Source: Singulisphaera sp. GP187
Lineage (GTDB): Bacteria > Pseudomonadota > Gammaproteobacteria > Burkholderiales > Burkholderiaceae_C
Assembly: GCA_943327965.2 (NCBI GenBank)
Contig: CALPYQ020000040.1
Location: 1-8,769, forward strand
Reading direction: 5' to 3'
DNA length: 8,769 bases
In this document: positions 1 to 5,354 of the stretch, piece after piece
Numbering within the stretch: the stretch's first letter is position 1
Layout of the letters: the number at the start of each line of letters is the position of its first letter
Notes under the pieces: model-generated
The model's database searches: none
The model's input: the letters and a program-made list of their open reading frames with translations, nothing else
What the model was told of the DNA's origin: nothing
Program-made: the position numbers and the translations under genes

Positions 1-239
1 TGCACGTCAGCTTGGGCGCGAAGGTATTGATCAGCCAAGGTGGCGTTTTGGGCCTTGACATTGGCAAGCTCGGCTTGCGCGTCGGCCAGAGGGTCTTGCG
101 TGGCTGCCGCTTGAGGCGCTTGGGAGTCAGAACCCATCGCTGCTGCGGCAGATGCCAAAGCTTCTGCGGCAGACATGACGTTTGGAGCGCCAGGGTTGGC
201 GTTGGGAGGGGTGGTGTTTTGTGAGCTGGAATCAGACAT
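1..239 (-). CDS. grpE: GrpE-like nucleotide exchange factor, N-terminal part (cut by window edge)
   Basis: Only the first 79 codons are present; the gene runs off the low-coordinate edge. The protein begins MSDSSSQN, continues through a low-complexity Ala/Pro/Gln-rich segment (residues 8-50), then enters a predicted helix with the pattern DAQAELANVKAQNATLADQYLRAQ (split here only for description). Such an acidic or Ala-rich flexible N-terminus, followed by a long coiled coil containing 'L.DQYLRA.A', is the familiar start of GrpE. GrpE is the cytoplasmic dimer that releases ADP from DnaK. The conserved core and beta domain lie outside the window, so the call rests on the coiled-coil entry and on the heat-shock-type promoter just upstream. 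The ATG at 239 is preceded by GCGGA about 8 bases away. An in-frame ATG at 248 would add three residues but has poorer spacing. An unrelated Ala-rich coiled-coil protein is the main alternative. Confidence 0.7.
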   Translation of the reverse strand, partial: MSDSSSQNTTPPNANPGAPNVMSAAEALASAAAAMGSDSQAPQAAATQDPLADAQAELANVKAQNATLADQYLRAQADV

Positions 240-262
240 GAAATGCATCCGCAATAAATGAC

Positions 263-285
263 AACGCCCCAAACTTGGGGGCGTT
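263..285 (-). terminator. Stem-loop after the FKBP gene, probable terminator
   Basis: AACGCCCC (263-270) pairs perfectly with GGGGCGTT (278-285) around a 7-base loop. It lies 52 bases past the FKBP stop codon. On the minus strand the stem is followed by GTCATTTATT, a poor U-tract. On the plus strand it is followed by only a short T-run. Termination is therefore plausible but may be weak. The stem also contains the -10 element of the candidate heat-shock promoter. Confidence 0.6.
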
Positions 286-300
286 TTGAAAGATTTCAAG
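273..300 (-). promoter_or_regulatory. Candidate sigma-32 (RpoH) heat-shock promoter for the grpE-like gene
   Basis: Read on the minus strand, CTTGAAA begins at 300 and CCCCAAGT occupies 280-273. A 14-base spacer separates CTTGAA from CCCCAAGT. The known sigma-32 consensus is CTTGAAA and CCCCATNT with 13-15 bases between. The -35 element is a full match and the -10 element has one mismatch. The predicted transcription start would be near 266-268, leaving a leader of about 28 bases before the ATG at 239. This is a pattern match; no start site has been measured. Confidence 0.6.
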
Positions 301-303
301 CCC

Positions 304-324
304 CATTTGGCCATGCGCCAAATG
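304..324 (-). other. Perfect 8-bp stem-loop just past the FKBP stop
   Basis: CATTTGGC (304-311) pairs with GCCAAATG (317-324) around a 5-base loop. It begins 14 bases beyond the FKBP stop on the transcribed strand and has no U-tract after it. It could protect the 3' end of the FKBP mRNA or be a factor-dependent pause site. Confidence 0.45.
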
Positions 325-337
325 AGCTTGCATCAGA

Positions 338-688
338 TCAAGACAAACCGAGCAATTCGACGTCGAATTGGAGGGTGGCATTGGGGGGAATGACGCCGCC
401 CGCGCCGCGTGAACCGTAGCCTAAGTCGGAAGGGATGATCAGGGTGCGTGCACCACCGATTTTCATGCCCGCCACGCCTTCGTCCCAACCTCGGATGACC
501 ATGCCTGCGCCCAAGATAAATTGGAAGGGGTCGCGGCGGTCTTTGCTGGAATCAAATTTGGCACCTTTTTCGCCATCTTTGTAAAGCCAGCCGGTGTAGT
601 GAACAGTGACCGTTTGGCCCTTGGTGGCTTCGGCGCCGTCGCCGACCACGGTGTCTTCGTATTGCAGGCCTGTGGTTGTCGTGATCAT
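338..688 (-). CDS. FKBP-type peptidyl-prolyl cis-trans isomerase, small single-domain
   Basis: This 116-residue protein is one FKBP domain that catalyses cis-trans isomerisation of Xaa-Pro bonds, helping protein folding. Without a signal peptide it should be cytoplasmic. Residues lining the FKBP pocket are present: Y31 in VHYTG, F45 and D46 in KFDSS, F57, V64, I65 and W68 in the VIRGWDEG segment, Y91 in GYG, I100 before PPNATL, and F108. The length matches minimal FKBPs such as FKBP12. The start at 688 is preferred over an in-frame ATG at 742 because AAGGA lies 8 bases upstream and because the 18 extra residues would precede the normal FKBP beginning. It sits directly upstream of the grpE-like gene and shares its direction, which fits a protein-folding neighbourhood. 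The hairpins and the heat-shock promoter between them suggest separate transcription. Confidence 0.95.
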   Translation of the reverse strand: MITTTTGLQYEDTVVGDGAEATKGQTVTVHYTGWLYKDGEKGAKFDSSKDRRDPFQFILGAGMVIRGWDEGVAGMKIGGARTLIIPSDLGYGSRGAGGVIPPNATLQFDVELLGLS

Positions 689-696
689 GAAGGGGG

Positions 697-701
697 TCCT
701 T
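697..701 (-). promoter_or_regulatory. Shine-Dalgarno AAGGA deciding the FKBP start
   Basis: AAGGA at 701-697 lies 8 bases before the ATG at 688. The longer reading frame starting at 742 has no comparable site, so this motif decides in favour of the shorter protein. Confidence 0.7.
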
Positions 702-748
702 GATAGTGTGAGGAGGGTGTGACGTGTGAGGTCTGAAGTCAAAGAAAT

Positions 749-765
749 GCCGGTTCAAGACCGGC
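749..765 (-). terminator. Possible terminator of the catabolic gene run
   Basis: GCCGGT (749-754) pairs with ACCGGC (760-765) around a 5-base loop. Read on the minus strand, the stem is followed by ATTTCTTTG, a modest T-rich run. It lies 73 bases past the stop of the FAH-family gene and before the FKBP gene, where a terminator is expected. The stem is short, so strength is uncertain. Confidence 0.5.
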
Positions 766-819
766 TAAGTCTTGGATTATGCCAGTGGACTAGAGCTTGC
801 GCACCTGAAAGGGTCCGCA

Positions 820-833
820 GCATCTCAAGATGC
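820..833 (-). other. Short stem-loop next to the FAH-family stop codon
   Basis: GCATC (820-824) pairs with GATGC (829-833) around a TCAA loop, starting 5 bases after the stop codon on the transcribed strand. With no U-tract it is more likely a 3'-end mRNA stabiliser than an intrinsic terminator. It is short and could be chance. Confidence 0.3.
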
Positions 834-838
834 AGGCA

Positions 839-2029
839 TCATTTTCCAGGGCGCTTGGCCAAATCTTGCATCAGTGCACGAATTCCGTAAGTCCATGCCG
901 GCGCTTGGTCCGAGGTGGTCACCCGGTTAAAAAGCGTGCCCAATTGCGGTGTGGTGATGGCCACGGTATCGCCCACCACGTGGGTAAAGCCTTGGCCGGG
1001 GCCGTGGCGGTCTTGCGTGGGTGCAAACATGGTGCCCAAGAACAACACCAGGCCATCCGGGTACTGGTGGTAGGGGCCAATGGCCTGCGCCGCCAAGTCC
1101 AAGGGGTCACGGCTAATTTGGTTGAGTGAACTGCTACCCTGCATGACAAAGCCCTCGGGTCCATGCACCGCCATGCTCAGGTGGGTGCTGCGCACACTGT
1201 CAATGCTGTAGTTGTCATCAAACAACCGAATGAAGGGGCCAATGGCGCAGCTGGCATTGTTGTCTTTGGCTTTGCCCAAAAGCAGAGCGCTGCGGCCTTC
1301 AAAGTCGCGCAGGTTGACATCGTTGCCCATGGCGGCACCCACAACGTGTCCCGCCGAGTTGATGACCAGCACAATTTCTGGTTCAGGGTTGTTCCACGAG
1401 CTGCCTGGGTGCAAACCCACATCAAAGCCAGAACCCACAGCGCTCATCGCTTGGGACTTGGTAAAAATTTCTGCGTCGGGGCCAATCCCCACTTCGAGGT
1501 ACTGGGACCAAACGCCTTGCGCCACAAGCACTTCTTTGAGTTGCATGGCTTGCGCAGAACCGGGCTTCACGTTGCGCAGGTTGTCGCCAATGACGTTGAT
1601 GACAGCTTTTCGGACACTTTCTGCTTTGCCAGCGTCACCGCGTGCTTGCTCTTCTATGACGCGCTCGAGCATGCTGGCCACAAAGGTCACGCCAGCGGCT
1701 TTGATGGCTTGTAAATCGTTAGGGGCCAGAAACCATGCTTGTTGTTCGTTGCGATGCTTTGGATCTGTGTTGTTCCATAGCGCTGCAGTGGACCAAGTTT
1801 TGCCGCTGTGGTTTTGAACGCGAGCTGCCACATTTTCTAGTTCCATCAAGTCACTGCTGGTGAGTGCCAAGCTGGACAAATCGGTGGTTTCCGATGCATT
1901 CACTTTGACCAAATAGGGACCTTCACCAGGGACCCAAATGCGGCCAATCAAGACGGCATGTTCGGCATCGACCGGCAGAGTTTCTGCCAATGAAGGAAAG
2001 CTTGAATGTGACAAGGGCGTATCTCCCAA
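839..2029 (-). CDS. Fumarylacetoacetate hydrolase (FAH) family protein
   Basis: This 396-residue protein has a C-terminal FAH fold (about residues 170-390) after an N-terminal region of about 165 residues. FAH-family enzymes are metal-dependent and hydrolyse or decarboxylate acylpyruvate-like compounds, or dehydrate 2-keto-3-deoxy sugar acids. Candidate metal ligands are E216 and E218 in NNPEPE and D237 in GNDVNLRD. A lysine at K253 or K255 in LGKAKDN matches the catalytic lysine region. The roughly 390-residue length fits the bacterial long FAH group, which includes 2-keto-3-deoxy-D-arabinonate dehydratase-like proteins. The substrate cannot be read from sequence. No ATG occurs before codon 62; TTG at 2029 or TTG at 2014 must serve. 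The latter has GGGAG 8 bases upstream and would give 391 residues. It follows the marR-type gene by 33 to 48 bases, so it is probably co-transcribed. Confidence 0.85.
   Translation of the reverse strand: MGDTPLSHSSFPSLAETLPVDAEHAVLIGRIWVPGEGPYLVKVNASETTDLSSLALTSSDLMELENVAARVQNHSGKTWSTAALWNNTDPKHRNEQQAWFLAPNDLQAIKAAGVTFVASMLERVIEEQARGDAGKAESVRKAVINVIGDNLRNVKPGSAQAMQLKEVLVAQGVWSQYLEVGIGPDAEIFTKSQAMSAVGSGFDVGLHPGSSWNNPEPEIVLVINSAGHVVGAAMGNDVNLRDFEGRSALLLGKAKDNNASCAIGPFIRLFDDNYSIDSVRSTHLSMAVHGPEGFVMQGSSSLNQISRDPLDLAAQAIGPYHQYPDGLVLFLGTMFAPTQDRHGPGQGFTHVVGDTVAITTPQLGTLFNRVTTSDQAPAWTYGIRALMQDLAKRPGK
2023..2027 (-). promoter_or_regulatory. Candidate Shine-Dalgarno GGGAG favouring a TTG start at 2014
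   Basis: GGGAG at 2027-2023 is 8 bases before the TTG at 2014. The upstream TTG at 2029 has only a weak AAGAGA-like element. If this site is used, the FAH-family protein loses its first five residues. Confidence 0.45.
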
Positions 2030-2062
2030 AAGGTGTCTCTTGGGCGCATTGACATGTCACCC

Positions 2063-2524
2063 TTAGAGGTAGATTTTTTGCAACAAAGTAACCAAGGTTT
2101 GAACTTGGTTAGGCGTAAGTTTAGACCCAATGCGCATTTCTAGCTCGGAGGCTGTGGCTTCGGCTTGCAGCATGAGTTGTTGCCCTTTATCGGTGGGGTG
2201 CAAACCCATGGCGCGGCCGTCGTGAGGGTGGGGCAGACGTTCAATCAATCCTCGCGACTCAAGTGATTGAACCAAGCCCACCAAGTTGGGCGGCAAGATA
2301 TTCAGGGCGGCGCACAGTTGGCGCGAAGTGACGCCAGGGTTGTGCACGATGACTGACATGACCGAAAAATCAACGGGCTTTAAGTCATAGACCGCCATGC
2401 GTTCCAAAAATTGGGCAATGACGGCCAAGGCAGCACGGCGCGCGTTGTAACCAATTAAGGTTTCTAAGTAACTCGTATCAACAGTGTCGACAGAGGGGGT
2501 GGGTGTTTTTAGGCTGTTTGACAT
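2063..2524 (-). CDS. MarR-family winged-helix transcriptional regulator
   Basis: This 153-residue protein shows the MarR layout. An N-terminal dimerisation helix spans about residues 18-45. The winged helix-turn-helix spans about 50-115, with the recognition-helix region SRQLCAALNILPPNLVGLVQ and the wing RLPHPHDGRAMGLHPTDKG. A C-terminal helix completes the dimer interface. D102 and R104 in the wing correspond to the conserved D-R pair of the family. MarR proteins in hydroxycinnamate clusters (for example CouR, FerC, HcaR and PhdR) are usually repressors released by the CoA thioester, so that role is inferred here from context. The ATG at 2524 overlaps the dehydrogenase stop by 16 bases and no clear Shine-Dalgarno precedes it, suggesting translational coupling. 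An upstream in-frame ATG at 2602 was rejected because it would put a long non-family tail inside the dehydrogenase gene. Confidence 0.9.
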   Translation of the reverse strand: MSNSLKTPTPSVDTVDTSYLETLIGYNARRAALAVIAQFLERMAVYDLKPVDFSVMSVIVHNPGVTSRQLCAALNILPPNLVGLVQSLESRGLIERLPHPHDGRAMGLHPTDKGQQLMLQAEATASELEMRIGSKLTPNQVQTLVTLLQKIYL

Positions 2525-4233
2525 TGTGTCTGAATGATATGACAGCGCATGGCAAACTCGGGCAATACCCATTGATGAAAAGCTTTTGCAGGCGACAGCC
2601 AACGCACTTCTAATTGAGGCATGTCTTTGTTCAGTTGTGCCTCAATGCGTCGCCAAGCCCATTGCAGCAGTACCAAGGCCATGGCACGCAAATAATCGTC
2701 GGCAACGCGATGCCCCAAGCTGGGGTCTTGCGGCGCAGCCAAAACAATTTCTTGTGTCAACTTGCGAAGTTGATGTGCCTCGGCCGTTTCTGTTTGGATG
2801 TCTGCTTTCATGTCATCCAGCAACTGGTTCAAGCTTGCGCCGCCATCAGACATGATTTTTCGAACCAACAAATCGATGGCCTGAATTTCGTTGGTGCCTT
2901 CGTAAATCATGGCAACGCGCGCGTCGCGAACAATTTGTTCGATGCCCCATTCTCGGACATAGCCATGTCCCCCAAACACTTGCAGACAGTCGCTGCCGCC
3001 GTGAAAGGCTTGGTGTGTGAAGGCGGCTTTCATCACGGGCGTGACCAAGGCGCACCAACGGTTGGCCTTGGCTGCGGTGTCTTTGTCTGCATGCTTGATA
3101 CGGTCTAGCTCAACGGCTGTTTGATAGGCCAGTACGCGGCCCCCGTCGACCCAAGAGCGTTGTGTGTCCAAGATGCGGCGGATGGCAGGATGTGCAATGA
3201 TGAAATCTGCTTCAGCTGCCGATTTAACTTTGTTGGAATCCTTGGAAACTTTGGAAACTTTGGAAAGGGGGGCGCGCATTTGCCGGCGTTCTTTGGCGTA
3301 TGCGTCGGCTTTTTGCCAAGCGGCATCTAACAAGCCAATGCCTTGCATGGCCACATGCAAACGTGCGGCGTTCATCATCACAAACATGGCGTTCAATCCT
3401 TTGCCAGGTTCGCCAATGATCTCGGCAAGCGCATCGTCAAAGCGCATCACGCAAGTGGGACTGCCGTGCAAGCCCATCTTCTCTTCAATGCGATCGCAAT
3501 GAACCGCACTGCGTTGACCATCGGGATAAAACTTGGGCACCAAAAAGAGTGACAAACCTTTGGGGCCCATTGGCGCATCGGGCAAGCGGGCCAACACCAA
3601 ATGGACAATGTTGTCTGTGAGGTCGTGCTCACCCCCAGAAATAAAAATCTTGGTGCCGTTCAATGCATACCGACCATCGGCTTGCAGCGTCGCCTTGGTG
3701 CGGGACAATCCCAAATCACTGCCGGCATGCGGTTCAGTGAGGCACATGGTGGCGAGCCATTCGCCGGTGCCTACTTTGCTCAGGTAAGTTTCTTTGATGG
3801 AAGGGCTTGCGTAGTGTTTGATGCATTCATAAGCACCATGAAGCAAACCAGGCGCCATGGTCCAACCATGATTGGCGCCTGACAGCATTTCGTAAAGCAT
3901 GATCTCCAACACGGAGGGCAAACCCTGGCCACCGTCTTCGGTAGCTGCTGACAGCGCCGGCCATCCTGCCTGCCAAAACATTTGGTAAGCCGCTTGAAAT
4001 CCAGGCGGCATGGTTACTTTGCCGTCTTGCCACTGTGCGCCAATTTCATCACCGTCGCGGTTCAAAGGCGCCACAACCTCACCGACAAACTTGGCGGCCT
4101 CATCCAACACTTGATGAACCAAGTCATCGTCGATCTCATTGAATGCTTGCAGTGATTTGAGTTGTTCGGGCGCATTCAACACCTTGGACAAAACAAAATG
4201 CATGTCTTGGATGTTTGGCTGGTAGTGGCTCAT
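2509..4233 (-). CDS. Acyl-CoA dehydrogenase, large form with C-terminal extension
   Basis: This 574-residue flavoenzyme should introduce a 2,3-double bond into an acyl-CoA and pass electrons to ETF. Ordinary acyl-CoA dehydrogenases have about 380 residues. This one matches the larger FadE/DmdC-like group, with an added helical C-terminal domain (about 460-574). Landmarks are the FAD/substrate motif CLTEPHAGSDLG (164-175), the segment FHGGSDCLQVFGGHGY (410-425), and the catalytic base in AMIYEGTNEIQ, most likely E445. Start ATG 4233 gives the family-typical beginning, but its ribosome site is poor. It lies 72 bases after the Bug gene, with a hairpin between, and overlaps the marR-type gene. 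In this cluster it may desaturate a phenylpropanoyl-CoA; a short-chain or methylmercaptopropionyl-type substrate is the alternative. An internal Ser-Lys-Val repeat (residues 324-332) is unusual. Confidence 0.92.
   Translation of the reverse strand: MSHYQPNIQDMHFVLSKVLNAPEQLKSLQAFNEIDDDLVHQVLDEAAKFVGEVVAPLNRDGDEIGAQWQDGKVTMPPGFQAAYQMFWQAGWPALSAATEDGGQGLPSVLEIMLYEMLSGANHGWTMAPGLLHGAYECIKHYASPSIKETYLSKVGTGEWLATMCLTEPHAGSDLGLSRTKATLQADGRYALNGTKIFISGGEHDLTDNIVHLVLARLPDAPMGPKGLSLFLVPKFYPDGQRSAVHCDRIEEKMGLHGSPTCVMRFDDALAEIIGEPGKGLNAMFVMMNAARLHVAMQGIGLLDAAWQKADAYAKERRQMRAPLSKVSKVSKDSNKVKSAAEADFIIAHPAIRRILDTQRSWVDGGRVLAYQTAVELDRIKHADKDTAAKANRWCALVTPVMKAAFTHQAFHGGSDCLQVFGGHGYVREWGIEQIVRDARVAMIYEGTNEIQAIDLLVRKIMSDGGASLNQLLDDMKADIQTETAEAHQLRKLTQEIVLAAPQDPSLGHRVADDYLRAMALVLLQWAWRRIEAQLNKDMPQLEVRWLSPAKAFHQWVLPEFAMRCHIIQTQCQTA
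3240..3266 (-). repeat. Three copies of a 9-bp in-frame repeat inside the acyl-CoA dehydrogenase gene
   Basis: The unit (C/T)TTGGAAA(C/G) occurs three times in tandem from about 3240 to 3266. It encodes the successive Ser-Lys-Val units at residues 324-332, followed by a Ser-Asn-Lys-Val-Lys variant. The length is a multiple of three, so gain or loss of copies keeps the reading frame. Confidence 0.7.
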
Positions 4234-4258
4234 GGCAGAAGAACAAAAAGGGAATTGG

Positions 4259-4283
4259 CCCGAGAGCTAGAAACGCTCTCGGG
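4259..4283 (-). terminator. Perfect 9-bp stem-loop between the Bug and acyl-CoA dehydrogenase genes
   Basis: CCCGAGAGC (4259-4267) pairs with GCTCTCGGG (4275-4283) around a 7-base loop, 22 bases after the Bug stop codon. On the minus strand a CTTTTTG run follows about 9 bases later, not directly. The structure could be a partial terminator, an attenuator or an mRNA-end stabiliser that lowers expression of the three downstream genes. Confidence 0.55.
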
Positions 4284-4305
4284 TGGGGTGCTGTCAAGTC
4301 TTGAA

Positions 4306-5307
4306 TCAGGAGTCGACAGTGAAGCCAATGCGTTTGATCAGCGGGCCCCAACGTTCTAATTCAACTTGGGAGCTCTTCAGCTGGTCAGCAACTGTGCCGC
4401 CAAAAGGAATCAAGCCGACAATGGTCAAGGCATCTTGGACGGCTTTGTCTTTTAGCGCGGCATTGATGGCGGCATTGGCAGCTTGGATCACATTGGCAGG
4501 TGTCTTGGCTGGTGCATAAAAGCCAAACCATTCTTCAACGGTCAATTCTGGAAAACCTTGTTCCGCAAAGGTGGCAACGTCGGGCACAAAAGGTGAACGT
4601 GTTTTGCCGGAGGTTGCCAGAATGCGCATCTTGCCGGCCTTGTGGTTTGCAATGAAGTCGCCGTGGGGTGTGAACATGCAGGCAATTTGACCGCCCACCA
4701 CATCGGTGACACCTGGCACAGAACCGCGGTAAGGTGCGTGCTTGAACTCAAAGTTTTGATTGAGACCCAACAAGGCGCCAATGAAGTGAGGCGTAGAGCC
4801 TGCAGCAGGCGAGCCGTAGCTGGCTTGTGCTGGGTTGGCCTTGGCCCAAGCCACAAAGTCTTTCACATTTTTGACCGATGCTGGCACCATGGGGCCCACC
4901 GCAAAGCCGTGGTGAATCATGGAACTGGTGCCAACGGGTGTGAAGTCTTCAAAAGGCTTGTACTGCAAATTCTTGAAGATGTGGGGGTAAAGCGAAATGG
5001 CTGAAAAAGGCGTCATGGCCAAGACGGAACCATCCGCAGGCGCACTCTTCAAAAGATTCAAAGCAATTTGACCGCCAGCGCCAGGGCGGCTGTCAATGAC
5101 GCCGGCGTTTTTGCTATAGGTGGTTCCCAAAAACTTCTCTGCAACTCGGCGCGCACAAATGTCACCTGAGCTGCCAGGAGGAAAGCCGTACAGCACTTTC
5201 ACTTGTTCAATGGGCAAACCACTTTGCGCCCAAGCTTGTTGAAAAGCGGTGCTGCCCATGATGGCTGCTCCGATGGTGGTTTGTAAAAAATCTCGACGGT
5301 TTGTCAT
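4306..5307 (-). CDS. Bug/TctC-family periplasmic solute-binding receptor
   Basis: This 333-residue protein belongs to the Bug receptors (tripartite tricarboxylate transporter substrate-binding family), very abundant in Burkholderiales, which bind carboxylates and aromatic acids in the periplasm. It starts with a Tat-like signal: the twin arginine in NRRDFLQ, a hydrophobic stretch to about residue 22, and a likely cleavage site AWA-QSG after residue 27. The two ligand-loop regions are recognisable as PPGSSGD (43-49) and RPGAGGQ (74-80). The ATG at 5307 follows AAGGAG by 6 bases, one of the best ribosome sites in the window. An in-frame ATG at 5364 would overlap the thioesterase gene and place 19 residues before the signal, so it was rejected. 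No TctA or TctB membrane partner is in the window, so it is an orphan receptor. Its place inside the operon suggests it recognises the pathway substrate. Confidence 0.92.
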   Translation of the reverse strand: MTNRRDFLQTTIGAAIMGSTAFQQAWAQSGLPIEQVKVLYGFPPGSSGDICARRVAEKFLGTTYSKNAGVIDSRPGAGGQIALNLLKSAPADGSVLAMTPFSAISLYPHIFKNLQYKPFEDFTPVGTSSMIHHGFAVGPMVPASVKNVKDFVAWAKANPAQASYGSPAAGSTPHFIGALLGLNQNFEFKHAPYRGSVPGVTDVVGGQIACMFTPHGDFIANHKAGKMRILATSGKTRSPFVPDVATFAEQGFPELTVEEWFGFYAPAKTPANVIQAANAAINAALKDKAVQDALTIVGLIPFGGTVADQLKSSQVELERWGPLIKRIGFTVDS

Positions 5308-5313
5308 GCGTGT

Positions 5314-5319
5314 CTCCTT
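5314..5319 (-). promoter_or_regulatory. Strong Shine-Dalgarno AAGGAG for the Bug gene
   Basis: AAGGAG at 5319-5314 is 6 bases before ATG 5307. It settles the start in favour of a protein that opens with its Tat-like signal peptide. It also suggests high translation of the receptor compared with the neighbouring enzymes. Confidence 0.75.
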
Positions 5320-5354
5320 TTGGGTTGGTGAAGAAATTGGCTTAAATGGCTGCT

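Noticed and set aside
253..264. AATAAATGACAA at 253-264, repeated near 6586-6597, as a shared regulatory motif.
   Set aside because: About two identical 12-mer pairs are expected by chance in a window this long, and the two contexts have nothing else in common.
689..748. Sigma-70 promoter for the FKBP gene (TTGACT around 735-740 on the minus strand).
   Set aside because: No acceptable -10 element occurs at 16-18 bases spacing, so it is not annotated.
1163..1817. Two overlapping plus-strand open frames of 183 and 201 codons.
   Set aside because: They lie antisense to the FAH-family gene, show no recognisable domain, and are rich in residues typical of out-of-frame reading.
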